Assembly (NCBI GenBank): GCA_964462945.1
Contig: CAYWZW010000003.1
Coordinates: forward strand, 108,852-172,851
DNA from: GCA-020343675 sp964462945
GTDB taxonomy: Bacteria > Planctomycetota > Phycisphaerae > Sedimentisphaerales > Anaerobacaceae
Direction: 5' to 3'
Length of the DNA stretch: 64,000 nt
Shown here: one piece after another, positions 9,217-18,496 of the stretch
How the letters are laid out: each line of letters opens with the position of its first letter
Numbering within the stretch: the first letter of the stretch is position 1
The notes under the pieces: model-generated
What the model was told of the DNA's origin: nothing
The model's database searches: none
The model's input: the letters and a program-made list of their open reading frames with translations, nothing else
Program-made: the position numbers and the translations under genes

Positions 9217-9636
9217 ATGTTGGCATCAGAGAGAACGAAGAAGGGTCGCAGGAAAAAGCACACGGCAGAGTTGACTGAGGCCCAATGGGAGATCATGAGG
9301 GTTGTTTGGGCAAAAGAACCGTGTGCGGCCGGGACCGTGCAGGAGGCGCTGGCCAAAAGCAGGGACTGGGCCTATGCCACGGTCAAGATTATGATGGACC
9401 GCATGGTCGAGAAAGGCTTTCTGGAGATCAACAGGATTCGCAACTTGCAGCTCTTCCGGTCCTGCATAAGCGAGGTCCAGGCCAAGCGAGGAGAGCTGCG
9501 CAAAATGCTCAAGCGAGGTTTTGGCGGGGCGCTCACGCCGCTGCTGAAGTTCCTGATCGAGCACGAGGGTCTGTCAAAAGAGGAGGCGGCACAGCTTCGC
9601 GAATTTGTCAACAAGGCCCGGAGAGAGAAAGACTGA
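9217..9636 (+). CDS. blaI: BlaI/MecI/CopY-family repressor
   Basis: A 139-aa winged-helix repressor: LTEAQWEIMRVVWAKEPC opens the DNA-binding domain, and AYATVKIMMDRMVEKGFL is the recognition region. In this family, the partner metalloprotease BlaR1 cleaves or triggers loss of the repressor after signal sensing. AGGAG at 9203-9207 precedes the ATG. The downstream blaR1-type gene starts 34 bp after the stop, the standard arrangement. Its ligand need not be a beta-lactam, because no beta-lactamase is nearby and the sensor lacks a penicillin-binding domain. Confidence 0.9.
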   Translation: MLASERTKKGRRKKHTAELTEAQWEIMRVVWAKEPCAAGTVQEALAKSRDWAYATVKIMMDRMVEKGFLEINRIRNLQLFRSCISEVQAKRGELRKMLKRGFGGALTPLLKFLIEHEGLSKEEAAQLREFVNKARREKD

Positions 9637-9670
9637 CAGAGTGGATTCATGGAGGGCAGGAGATGCAACG

Positions 9671-12600
9671 ATGAATCAGGTAATCAACACCTGTCTGACA
9701 GGCTTGGACAGAGTCGGCGGTATGTTCTGTGACTATGCCGGAGCTGTATTTATCCAATCGGCTCTTCTGGTGATTTTGCTCTTTGCTATTGACCTGCTGT
9801 TGCGCAAGCGGATTCGCGCTATCTTTCGGTATTGCTTATGGATGCTCGTGCTCGTGAAACTCGTTCTGCCTCCTTCGCTTCGCCTGCCAACAGGGGTTGG
9901 ATATTGGGTTGGAGGTCATTTGCCTGCCTCCTCCATCTCAGACAGAGCATTTGACATGGCTGGGCTTGAACGCCCGGGTCCATCTGTGGAAGCGTTCGAC
10001 GTCCGACCTGCGGGGGATACTGCCCCGGATGATCCTTTGACCGCACCTGTTGCTTTCACCCCGCCTCCTGTCACGGCGAGGGCGGTTCTGTTTGTTCTCT
10101 GGCTCGTGGGTGTCTTGGCGTTTTTGGCGGTGCTCGCCCGGCGGCTGAAGTTCGTCAGATGGCTCGTGGCCCAGAGCAGCCCGGCGCCGGGGCAATTGGC
10201 CGGCGTGCTGGAGCAGTGCCGTCGGCAAATGGGCGTCCGGCTGAACGTCGAGCTGCGATTATCGCACGCCGTTTCGAGTCCGGCCGTCTGCGGGTTGGTC
10301 GGGCCGGTCGTCTTAATGCCGGCGGCTCTTGTCGAGAAATTGTCGCCGGAAGGATTGATGGCGACGCTGATTCACGAGCTGGCCCATATCAAAAGGGGCG
10401 ACTTGTGGGTCAATGCGATTCAGACGTTCTTGCAAGTCGTCTATTTCTACAATCCGTTCGTCTGGTTTGCTAATGCGGTGATCCGCAGGGTTTGTGAGGA
10501 AGCGGTGGATGAGACGGTCCTCGTGGCCCTTGGGGGCCAGGCCGAGGGCTACAGCAACACCCTTATCGATATCGGTGAGACGGCTTTTTCGAGAGCGGAC
10601 TTGGGGCTGCGCCTCATCGGTGTGGCCGAATCCAAAAAAGCTTTGCAGTTGAGGATTAGACACATGTTAACAAGACCGATACCCAAAAGCTCGAAGCTCG
10701 GCGTCCTTGGTTTCGCTGCGCTCTTTGTCGTCGCGGCCGTCCTGCTGCCCATGGGCAAAGCTCAAGAGCCAGGGAGTGGCGCAACCAGAGTGCTGCATTT
10801 CCCACAGGACCAATCAGTCGGTGTGGTCTATCTTCAGGACGAGGACATGGTCATTCCTGAGACAGTCCATGGCTTTCACCCGGGGCATGCGTACGCCGAA
10901 ATGGAGAACTTCTCTCCCGCAAGGGGGAAGGTCCGCATCCCGCCTGGAAAACGCGTCACCCTGACCATCAGGGGGGTCGGGGCCACCCCGGATCGCATCC
11001 GCACGGCGCTGGAGTCGCTCGGTCCGGACGATCTCTACGGCCTGCAATTCTTGTTCATACCCCCGTCCCGCCCGATCTATATCGACGATCAAATGCCGCT
11101 GGTCGCCCGGCTGACGGGGCTAAGGAATCTGAGTCTGGCGAGCGTTGAAGTGAACCCGAGGAGCTTGTCGCTTCTGGCTTCGCTTCCTCGAGTGGAGCAG
11201 CTTTACACGCCCGATAAGACCTCTGACGCGGCGATGGCCGAGATCGCGAAAATGCAGTCCCTCAAGATCCTTGACGTCGGCCCCAGTCAGATGACCGGCG
11301 AGGGCCTGCGGTCGCTGGGCAAACTGACATCCCTGGAGGTATTGGGACTGTACGGCAATCCCGGAATGACCGATGACGGCCTGGAGGCCCTGACACAGTT
11401 GCGTTCGTTAAGGCATCTGCGACTGGGTATGGAGGGGCCTTTTACGGATCGCGGCATGGAATATCTGGCGGCAATGCCCTCGCTCAAAGTGCTGTGGCTG
11501 GATACGCCCAATGTAACCGATGAAGGCTTACGCCAGCTCTCAAAGAGCCGGTCGCTGGAGCGGCTCAACGTGCACTGGCTGGAGAAGATCACAGGCAGGG
11601 GCGTCGTGCATCTGAAGAACATGCCTCAACTCAAAGGGCTCGACGTTACCTCTGCCAGGCTCACCGATGCGGACCTGGCTCATTTTGGCGCCATGCCGAA
11701 TCTCGATGATTTATGTCTGCCGTATGGATTCGCAGACGCAGGGATCAGCCACTTGGCCGATAGCAAGCATCTAAAACGCCTTTACGTCCAGTGTGTCGAT
11801 AAGTCACCGCTGACTGACAAGGCCCTGGCGGCCATAAGTACGTTGCACGAACTCGATGATTTGAGTATTGCAGGCATGGGATTCACAGACGAGGGGATCG
11901 AACTGCTGCTGAAGCTTGAGAACTTGCATACCCTTCTTCTGCCGTGGTTCGGTACGGATGGCCTGAGCAACGATAATCTCAAACGCCTAACAGGATTGCC
12001 TAAACTGAGAGATCTGTCTTTTCATTCGTCCGGAAGGGTGACGATGTCGGGTCTGAATGTGTTGAACAAGCTTGAAGGTTTGGAGAGCCTGTGCCCCAGC
12101 GACGTCGTGCAGGATGGGGGAGGTCTTGATATCTCCGGCCTCAAGAAGCTCAAGTCCCTGAGAATCGACATGCGGCATGAAACGACGAGAACCGGTGGCC
12201 AGTTCGTAACTACTTACGATACGTTCCGCCAGAGCGATCTGGCGTGTTTGTCGGGATTGACAAACCTGGAGAGTCTCAGCATTTGGGGTGCTGGAATTGG
12301 CGACGCCGGCCTTGAGCATCTTGCTTCTCTGACAAACCTGAAGTACTTGCAAGTTTTGGGCGGCCCCAACCTGACGGATGATGGATTGAAGCATTTGGCT
12401 GGCATGCGCAGGCTCGATACTCTCACTATTGGCGACAGCCGGATAACGGGAGAAGGATTCACGCATCTGTATCCTCTGAAAACTATCCACATCATTTTTC
12501 TCACGTCGGCTGTGCCGATTGGTGAGGACGCCCTCGCACGTCTGCGGACGGAGCTGCCTCACCTTCAGGCGCTTGAGATTACCGAGCCCGAACGGGCAAG

Positions 12601-12697
12601 TGGTGCGCCGGCTCCCAAGGCGGGGGCCCGGCCGCAAACAAGCCCTGCCAGGCGCAGTTCCGCGCGGACCCGCATGGGCGGCGCGATTCGACGGTAG
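9671..12697 (+). CDS. BlaR1-like M56 metalloprotease with leucine-rich-repeat sensor
   Basis: A 1008-aa membrane protein. ATG 9671 is chosen because AGGAG lies 8 bp upstream. The first ~340 residues are an M56 peptidase: two N-terminal TM helices, a third near residue 150, the zinc motif LIHELAHIKRGD near residue 235, the third ligand region CEEAVDE near 280, and a TM helix GVLGFAALFVVAAVLLP near 345. The rest is periplasmic and consists of more than a dozen LRRs of the LxxLxxLxLxxxxITDxGLxxL type. In classical BlaR1 a penicillin-binding domain occupies this place, so this protein probably senses another ligand or protein. The C-terminus is basic and low in complexity. Confidence 0.88.
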   Translation: MNQVINTCLTGLDRVGGMFCDYAGAVFIQSALLVILLFAIDLLLRKRIRAIFRYCLWMLVLVKLVLPPSLRLPTGVGYWVGGHLPASSISDRAFDMAGLERPGPSVEAFDVRPAGDTAPDDPLTAPVAFTPPPVTARAVLFVLWLVGVLAFLAVLARRLKFVRWLVAQSSPAPGQLAGVLEQCRRQMGVRLNVELRLSHAVSSPAVCGLVGPVVLMPAALVEKLSPEGLMATLIHELAHIKRGDLWVNAIQTFLQVVYFYNPFVWFANAVIRRVCEEAVDETVLVALGGQAEGYSNTLIDIGETAFSRADLGLRLIGVAESKKALQLRIRHMLTRPIPKSSKLGVLGFAALFVVAAVLLPMGKAQEPGSGATRVLHFPQDQSVGVVYLQDEDMVIPETVHGFHPGHAYAEMENFSPARGKVRIPPGKRVTLTIRGVGATPDRIRTALESLGPDDLYGLQFLFIPPSRPIYIDDQMPLVARLTGLRNLSLASVEVNPRSLSLLASLPRVEQLYTPDKTSDAAMAEIAKMQSLKILDVGPSQMTGEGLRSLGKLTSLEVLGLYGNPGMTDDGLEALTQLRSLRHLRLGMEGPFTDRGMEYLAAMPSLKVLWLDTPNVTDEGLRQLSKSRSLERLNVHWLEKITGRGVVHLKNMPQLKGLDVTSARLTDADLAHFGAMPNLDDLCLPYGFADAGISHLADSKHLKRLYVQCVDKSPLTDKALAAISTLHELDDLSIAGMGFTDEGIELLLKLENLHTLLLPWFGTDGLSNDNLKRLTGLPKLRDLSFHSSGRVTMSGLNVLNKLEGLESLCPSDVVQDGGGLDISGLKKLKSLRIDMRHETTRTGGQFVTTYDTFRQSDLACLSGLTNLESLSIWGAGIGDAGLEHLASLTNLKYLQVLGGPNLTDDGLKHLAGMRRLDTLTIGDSRITGEGFTHLYPLKTIHIIFLTSAVPIGEDALARLRTELPHLQALEITEPERASGAPAPKAGARPQTSPARRSSARTRMGGAIRR

Positions 12698-12840
12698 CGC
12701 CCGGCGTTCGTTGCGTGGCGGGGCCGGCACCTTCTTTCTCAGGAATCCCGAAAGCTTGCATAACGCGAAGGAATAGACTATCGTCAGTTGTGTAAGCGTC
12801 AGACGTGGCCGAGCGGTGTTATCTTGGTGAATCTCATTGG

Positions 12841-14016
12841 ATGGTGAGCAGGATGAACTCTTTGACTCTATTTTCAATCGTTTTGTTGCTGCTGGCGAAC
12901 GGGGCTGGCGTGCAGAGTCAACCCGGCGGCCATAGCGGTTCCGCAGCGGATAATGTTCCTGCGAAAATCGCTGTGTTTTTCAAGCCGCCGCCAGAACTTG
13001 CACGCGATTTTGGGGAGTACAAATCTCCTCTGATATTCAATGATGGGACTGCCGTAAAGGCACCGGCGGATTGGCAGCGACGCAGACAAGAGATACTGAG
13101 AACGTGGCACGGGATGATGGGGGCATGGCCGCCGCTGATTGAGAAGCCGGGAATCGAATATCTGGCCAAAGAGCACCGCGAGAACTTCACCCAGCATCAA
13201 GTGCGTGTGGAGATAGCGCCGGGGCGCCAGACGGTCGATGGTTATCTGCTCGTGCCCGACGGCAAAAAGCCGTGCCCCGCAGTGCTCGTGGTCTATTATG
13301 ATGCGAAAACCGGCGTGGGGCTGGACAAGGAGCTGCGTGACTTTGCTTATCAATTAGCGAAGCGAGGTTTCGTCGCCCTGTCGATAGGAACGCCCGCGTT
13401 CGCCAGTTTGCAGCCTCCGTACAAGCCGCTGTATGAGTCCGGCGAAGGCGCGACCCCGCTCCAGCCGCTCTCGGCGCTGGCTTACGTGGCCGCCAATTGC
13501 CATACGGCGATGGCCAATTTGCCGCAGGTCGATCCTGATCGCATCGGTGTCATGGGCCATTCGTACGGCGGAAAATGGGCGATGTTCGCATCATGTCTCT
13601 ACGAGAAGTTTGCCTGTGCCGTCTGGTCGGATCCGGGGATTGTCTTCGACGAGAGCCGCGCCAACGTGAATTACTGGGAGCCCTGGTATCTCGGCTATGA
13701 CCCCAGCCAGCAGCGGCAGCGAGGTATCCCGAACGCATCGACTCCCCGCACCGGCGCCTATAAGAAAATGCTCCAGGAAGCACACGACCTGCACGAATTG
13801 CACGCCCTGATGGCCCCCAGGCCGTTTTTGGTCTCCGGCGGCTCGGAGGATCAGCTTGAGCGTTGGAAGGCCCTTAATCACAGCGTTGAAGTCAACAAGC
13901 TGCTCGGGCACACCAACAGGGTCGCCATGACAAACCGCAAGGAACATTCTCCGACCGTCGAATCAAACGAGCAGATTTACATTTTCCTTGAACACTTTTT
14001 AACTTCGCCGCGGTAG
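12841..14016 (+). CDS. secreted alpha/beta hydrolase (dienelactone hydrolase/acetylxylan esterase-like)
   Basis: A 391-aa protein with a signal peptide (SLTLFSIVLLLLANGAG) and an alpha/beta-hydrolase fold. The nucleophile elbow is GHSYGGKWAM, the acid is probably in SGGSEDQLE, and the His in KEHSPTVE. Related planctomycete proteins are annotated as dienelactone hydrolase or acetylxylan esterase. An upstream GTG (12805) is in frame but would spoil the signal peptide; ATG 12841 and ATG 12853 are both possible starts. It probably removes esters from polysaccharides, which would fit its enzyme-rich surroundings; that is inference. Confidence 0.8.
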   Translation: MVSRMNSLTLFSIVLLLLANGAGVQSQPGGHSGSAADNVPAKIAVFFKPPPELARDFGEYKSPLIFNDGTAVKAPADWQRRRQEILRTWHGMMGAWPPLIEKPGIEYLAKEHRENFTQHQVRVEIAPGRQTVDGYLLVPDGKKPCPAVLVVYYDAKTGVGLDKELRDFAYQLAKRGFVALSIGTPAFASLQPPYKPLYESGEGATPLQPLSALAYVAANCHTAMANLPQVDPDRIGVMGHSYGGKWAMFASCLYEKFACAVWSDPGIVFDESRANVNYWEPWYLGYDPSQQRQRGIPNASTPRTGAYKKMLQEAHDLHELHALMAPRPFLVSGGSEDQLERWKALNHSVEVNKLLGHTNRVAMTNRKEHSPTVESNEQIYIFLEHFLTSPR

Positions 14017-14149
14017 GGCCAACTAATGCGATTTCACCGCAGGCGGCAACGCAGAGTTTGACACCGCGTAATTGCTGGTGTACCATGCAATAAATCGTCA
14101 TGGTAAGCTGGGCCTTTCCGGCAAGACGAAGAACAGTGGAGAGTACAAG

Positions 14150-15832
14150 ATGACAAAGACTTTTCGTTTAGGATCTGTAGTGCAACTTTTGGGAGTCGTT
14201 GTTTGTGCGGCAAGCAGCCCTCTGCAGGGGGCCGAGCAGGTGTGGGCTGTGCCGACGTTTCACTGCATCGGGCTGTACTGGAACGCAGAGGAAGGGGCCG
14301 CGGACAACGTCTGTCAAGTACGCTATCGAAAGGCCGGCTCGCAGCCGTGGCGAGAGGCGATGCCGTTGTGGTTTGACGGCAGAGAAATGTCACCTGTAGG
14401 CAGGGACGGGCGCGGGGTCGAGAAGACAACGAAGTGGGAGCATGGCGGGCAGTACCGGGGCAGCATCGTCAATCTGGAGCCGGGGACGGAGTACGAAATC
14501 GAGCTGTCGCTGGAAAAGACTAAACAAAAGCAGGGCCTAAAGACCAGGACGTGGAGCGAAGATTTTCCCATCGCGAAGAAGGTTACCGTTTCGGATAGTG
14601 GCGAGATGCTTGTGATCGACCAGGGGGGAGCCGCCGCAGGCTATGTTGTCTATACACCTCCGGAGGGGCGAGAGACGGCTGTCATTGATGTCAACAACGG
14701 TAAGGAGAACTGCATCGAGGTCCGGGCTTCGTTCGTGATTATCCGCGGCCTGACACTCAAGGGCGCCCAGACCCACGGGATCCGAATCTTCGACGGCTGT
14801 CACGATGTGGTCATCGAGAGCTGTGACATCAGCGGCTGGGGCCGAATTGCCGACGATGGCTGGGGCAGGGACTACGACTCCGCCGTCTATTCACGCGCGC
14901 GGGACCTGACGCGGGTGATTGTGCAGCGAAATCGAATTCATCATCCGCGCAGCAATTCCAACAACTGGAGGCAATCCCGCCCCGCCCCGGGCAAGCGCGA
15001 GTCCAGCCATCCGGAAGGGCCGCAGATCATCTGCCTGTGGGACAGCGAAGGCAACCATGTCTTTCGCTACAACACGGTTTCCTCCGACGAGGACCATCAG
15101 TACAACGACATCTTCGGAGCCGGGGCGAATTTCAGCGTCCGCGGTTTTCCCAACCGCGACTCCGACATCTATGGCAATCGGCTAAGCCACTGCTGGGACG
15201 ACACCATCGAATCGGAGGGGGCCAACTGCAACGTTCGCATCTGGGGCAATTACTCGACCGATTGCTACGTGGCCATCGCCACGGCGGGGACCTCGGTGGG
15301 GCCGCTCTACGTCTGGCGGAACATCGGCGGCGCGATGCGCGTCGCCGGGGGCCAATGGGGCGGCGGATTCCTCAAGACCAGTGACATCATGGGCGGAGGC
15401 AGGATTTTCGTCTTTCACAATACCATCCTTCAACCGCTCGGCAAGGGCAAAGACGGCATGGTGAGCGCCGGAGCCAGGACCGGCTTAGGCTGGGGAGGGC
15501 CGATGGTCACCGTCACCAGCAGAAACAATATTCTGGATGTCACACAGCGCTCGTTCCAGGTCCGCAATGACGACCCATTGTCTGATTACGACTACGACCT
15601 ATACCGGGGGTCCTTGCCCGGCGGCGAGCGCCACGAGAAGCACGGTGTCACGGGCGCGCCGGTCTATGCAGCGGGGCAGCCCCATGCCCTGGCCGAAAAT
15701 AGTCCGGGACACGATGCGGCGGTCCGCATCCCCAATTTCAACGACGATTTCCGGGGCGACGCGCCCGATATGGGTGCAGAGGAGCTCGGCGACAAGCCTT
15801 TGGAGTTTGGCGTCGATGCCTACAGGAACTGA
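14150..15832 (+). CDS. secreted parallel beta-helix (polysaccharide lyase-like) protein
   Basis: A 560-aa protein. ATG 14150 has GGAGAG about 7 bp upstream and begins a signal peptide (SVVQLLGVVVCAASSPLQG). Residues about 25-130 form a fibronectin-III/purple-acid-phosphatase-N-like domain (VPTFHCIGLYWNAEEG), and the rest is a right-handed beta-helix with repeats such as CIEVRASFVIIRGLTLKGAQ and GIRIFDGCHDVVIESCDISG, like PL6/chondroitinase-B and Beta_helix proteins. No catalytic set can be fixed by eye. Probably a polysaccharide lyase or epimerase. Confidence 0.78.
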   Translation: MTKTFRLGSVVQLLGVVVCAASSPLQGAEQVWAVPTFHCIGLYWNAEEGAADNVCQVRYRKAGSQPWREAMPLWFDGREMSPVGRDGRGVEKTTKWEHGGQYRGSIVNLEPGTEYEIELSLEKTKQKQGLKTRTWSEDFPIAKKVTVSDSGEMLVIDQGGAAAGYVVYTPPEGRETAVIDVNNGKENCIEVRASFVIIRGLTLKGAQTHGIRIFDGCHDVVIESCDISGWGRIADDGWGRDYDSAVYSRARDLTRVIVQRNRIHHPRSNSNNWRQSRPAPGKRESSHPEGPQIICLWDSEGNHVFRYNTVSSDEDHQYNDIFGAGANFSVRGFPNRDSDIYGNRLSHCWDDTIESEGANCNVRIWGNYSTDCYVAIATAGTSVGPLYVWRNIGGAMRVAGGQWGGGFLKTSDIMGGGRIFVFHNTILQPLGKGKDGMVSAGARTGLGWGGPMVTVTSRNNILDVTQRSFQVRNDDPLSDYDYDLYRGSLPGGERHEKHGVTGAPVYAAGQPHALAENSPGHDAAVRIPNFNDDFRGDAPDMGAEELGDKPLEFGVDAYRN

Positions 15833-15926
15833 TCGGATTCTGTATCGCGATGCCCGCCCAGCCCCATCGTGCGAAGGCTGCCGTGGAAACCGCCGAGCAC
15901 GCCGGCGCAGCCGTGTGCGCGCAGGC

Positions 15927-15953
15927 GTCCCGAGCGAAGTCGAGGGACCTCAC
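15927..15953. repeat. fragment of dispersed palindromic repeat
   Basis: The stretch containing CGAGCGAAGTCGAGGGAC matches the dispersed repeat core found inside the GH106 gene at 48255-48294. It lies just after the beta-helix gene. Confidence 0.5.
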
Positions 15954-16315
15954 CCGCCCGCGAGGAGGATATTGGCTATGTGCGGAGCGTCAATTCCGGC
16001 CACCGTCGGCAAAGGGGCGGTCAGAACGTCGTCTGTCTGCGTGATAAAACGGATATAGGGCATAAAGACGGCCAGCACCGTCATCAGGAAGTTGATCGAG
16101 CTCTCGAACAGGGCCACGACCGGTGTAAGCCGAGGCAAGGCGTACACACCAACGCCGCACAGGATGCAGAACCCGTAGTAGAGGTTCTTGTAGAACGGCG
16201 CCGAATCCAGAACCGCCACGCGGATGCTCACCCCCCACGCGTAATCCAGCAAAACAAACACCGGCGTGACGTAATAGTACAACCCCGCAATCGAAAATCT
16301 GCCGCGAAAGCCCAT
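15950..16315 (-). CDS. small multi-pass membrane protein, function unknown
   Basis: A 121-aa protein with about three hydrophobic segments (LYYYVTPVFVLLDYAW, LYYGFCILCGVGVYAL, LFESSINFLMTVLAVFM). GAGGAA lies directly before ATG 16315, and the gene starts 21 bp after the stop of the large prepilin-like gene upstream, so the two form an operon. I do not recognise the family. Its hydrophobic pattern, ribosome site and position support a real gene; a role as a membrane partner of the upstream protein is speculative. Confidence 0.6.
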   Translation of the reverse strand: MGFRGRFSIAGLYYYVTPVFVLLDYAWGVSIRVAVLDSAPFYKNLYYGFCILCGVGVYALPRLTPVVALFESSINFLMTVLAVFMPYIRFITQTDDVLTAPLPTVAGIDAPHIANILLAGG

Positions 16316-16336
16316 TTCCTCAAGGTCGAAGGAATC

Positions 16337-18295
16337 CTAAAACTCGCTCATCAGCTCAGCGTTGTCCACCCACATCACAAAGAACGGCGAATAATCGGCC
16401 CCGCGTTTCTTAACATAAATCAGGAAGGGTTTGTTGAAATACAGATATCGCGGCTGTTCTACGTCGGGCGGGCCCATTCCGCCCGCACCGCCGATACGTG
16501 CCTCTGACTTAAGGATCACCCCGGTTCGACTCAATGAGAAATCCACCATCTGCCTGGCCTCAAAGATGAAGTATTCGCGCGCCCGCCATTTCGGATTTGC
16601 GAGATTCTTCCACTCAAGTTCTTTGAAATGATGCGTCAGCTTGTAGAGAATGTCGGGGACGATCAGCCTGTCAATACGCCGGAGCTCACGCAGGACCTCG
16701 TAATGCGGGTCATTCTTGAAGTCGGAAATGTTCTGCTCGATGGTCTTTAACGCTTCACCCAGAGGGACTCGCTGAGGCACACGCACCAGAACGACTTGAT
16801 ACGGCTTGGTATGTTTGCACAAATCGACCGCGAATTCGGGAGCGCTCGGTGAGGTTCCGTACTTATAGTAAAGGATCTCGACCTGCTCATGGAGGCGGCC
16901 GCAGTTTGGGTCAGGCGCATCAGACTCAGTCGAGAACGCCGTGACGCCCGTTCGTGTGCCGTCCGATGCTGTGAAGTCAAAAGCGCCCTCGTGGACGTAG
17001 AACGGAAAAGTGAATTCGACGCCAACACTCAGGAACGAATAAGCCACCGAGGCCAGCGGCAGCGCTCTGTAACGTTCGTCGAAGACAGGTTTGGATTCGG
17101 AGGGGAAGCGTCTTGCCATCTCCTTTTGAATTTGTTCGATGATGCCATCCTTCACAAAGCCGGCAGAGGCGTAAAAAGATTTCGGTTCAATGTCTTGCGG
17201 TTCAAACGAGCCCTTATTAAGACGGTTTGCCAACTCCTCGGCACCGATGAGCTGAACCGGCTCGCCAATGATGTCGTTCTTGAACTTGTCCCAGGCAACC
17301 TGGAACGTCGCGCACCAGATGACGTTCTTGTGTTCCGGGATGGGGCAGTCAAGGGTTGGGAGGACTACCGTTTGCTTCAAATCGGCGGAGCTGACCTCTT
17401 TGGGCTGTTTGACAATCGTCTTTGGTTTGGGCGTTCCAGGTTCGTTTACAAGAAATGAATCGGTCCTGTCCTTTGCTTCGCTTGCTCCAGTTATGGGCAC
17501 ACCGCCTCGCCGAATATCTCCACCATCCCAGTAAGTGTAGATGTTGTCGTCCTTGATCCCGCAAAATGAGTGATCTTCAAACGTAACATGGCCGTCCACG
17601 AACGAAACGTTCTGCCCTTCCTCCTGGTGCACCATGGAGTTACCTGTTTTGATGGCTGTCCTGTCACCGTCGGGATTAAAAGAGGACCTCATGTCTTTTC
17701 TCTCACCAGAAGGCGACACTATCCAGGGATTCCGGTCGGCGGCCACCGCCATGTTAGGTTCATTTGATGTAGTCAGAGCGTACAAGCCAAAAGGCATGTG
17801 ATAGGAATAGCTGCAATGCTTGAATGGTTCGGACCCGAAATCCCACAAATCAATCGGGCGTCTGGCAAGTGCGCCTGCTTGGGTTGGATTAAACTCTGTG
17901 GCCCCGGCGTCGTCCGGGCAGATAAAGGACTTGAGCGGTACCCCGGCGTATTTTACCAACAGGTAGAAACAGGATGAGATGGTTCCCGTGCCGCCGCTGC
18001 CGTCCCGAGCCAGGCCGTAGGCGTCAAAACGATTCCGCGCCAGCCAATTAGGTATTTGGGCAGCCCACCAGCTGTTTCTGCTGCCCGAACGTGGAAATTC
18101 ACCATTGTAGTCGTTGGCATAAACCAGCATCGCCTTGCCGATCAACGACAGATTCCTCTGGCATTGGATGCGATAGGCATCGAATCGGGTTTTGTTCGAC
18201 GCCGCCCCTCCGACAACCAGGAGAAACAGACCTACGAACACGAGAACCAGAACTTCTACAGATCTGAGCTTTCCTGATTTTTCTTGCCACGACAT
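16337..18295 (-). CDS. prepilin-like membrane protein with C-terminal domain of unknown function
   Basis: A 652-aa protein. ATG 18295 follows GGAGG with good spacing; an in-frame GTG at 18310 is less likely. Residues 1-60 have a TM helix (VEVLVLVFVGLFLLVVGG) and then CQRNLSLIGKAMLVYANDY, the pattern of planctomycete pseudopilin-like proteins, and FVDGHVTFEDHSF is their usual C-terminal header motif. The N-terminus lacks the G|FxxxE peptidase site. Residues about 310-650 are a second domain that I do not recognise firmly; its end (YLYFNKPFLIYVKKRG then FFVMWVD) resembles the closing strands of serpins, so a serpin-like inhibitor domain is possible. Downstream a small membrane gene is coupled. 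Confidence 0.65.
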   Translation of the reverse strand: MSWQEKSGKLRSVEVLVLVFVGLFLLVVGGAASNKTRFDAYRIQCQRNLSLIGKAMLVYANDYNGEFPRSGSRNSWWAAQIPNWLARNRFDAYGLARDGSGGTGTISSCFYLLVKYAGVPLKSFICPDDAGATEFNPTQAGALARRPIDLWDFGSEPFKHCSYSYHMPFGLYALTTSNEPNMAVAADRNPWIVSPSGERKDMRSSFNPDGDRTAIKTGNSMVHQEEGQNVSFVDGHVTFEDHSFCGIKDDNIYTYWDGGDIRRGGVPITGASEAKDRTDSFLVNEPGTPKPKTIVKQPKEVSSADLKQTVVLPTLDCPIPEHKNVIWCATFQVAWDKFKNDIIGEPVQLIGAEELANRLNKGSFEPQDIEPKSFYASAGFVKDGIIEQIQKEMARRFPSESKPVFDERYRALPLASVAYSFLSVGVEFTFPFYVHEGAFDFTASDGTRTGVTAFSTESDAPDPNCGRLHEQVEILYYKYGTSPSAPEFAVDLCKHTKPYQVVLVRVPQRVPLGEALKTIEQNISDFKNDPHYEVLRELRRIDRLIVPDILYKLTHHFKELEWKNLANPKWRAREYFIFEARQMVDFSLSRTGVILKSEARIGGAGGMGPPDVEQPRYLYFNKPFLIYVKKRGADYSPFFVMWVDNAELMSEF

Positions 18296-18375
18296 CGTTG
18301 TTTCCTCCACGGAGTTCTCGCTTGTCGGTACGCAACTGCAAAGTCCGCGCTCTAATGACAGATCGCTTCAATCAA

Positions 18376-18450
18376 TCGGGGAGACAAGATTTGAACTTGC
18401 GACCTCTTGGTCCCGAACCAAGCGCTCTAGCCAAGCTGAGCTACTCCCCG
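18376..18450 (-). tRNA. tRNA-Pro (anticodon CGG)
   Basis: Read on the - strand, 75 nt fold as a full cloverleaf: acceptor CGGGGAG/CTCCCCG with discriminator A, D stem GCTC/GAGC, anticodon stem CTTGG/CCAAG with loop TTCGGGA (anticodon CGG), T arm GCAAG-TTCAAAT-CTTGT. The 3' CCA is not encoded and must be added. It reads the proline codon CCG. Confidence 0.95.
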
Positions 18451-18466
18451 GTCAAGCCGGAACGTG

Positions 18467-18495
18467 AATATAGCACATCTGCCGGCGGATTGCAA
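18467..18495 (-). promoter_or_regulatory. promoter of tRNA-Pro
   Basis: On the - strand, TTGCAA (18495-18490) and TATATT (18472-18467) are 17 bp apart, with TGC before the -10 (extended). Transcription would begin about 10 nt before the tRNA. It abuts the end of priA. Confidence 0.65.
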
Positions 18496-18496
18496 G

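Noticed and set aside
1..16000. A polysaccharide-utilisation locus with SusC/SusD
   Set aside because: Many degradative enzymes are present, but no SusC/SusD or sugar-transport genes are seen.
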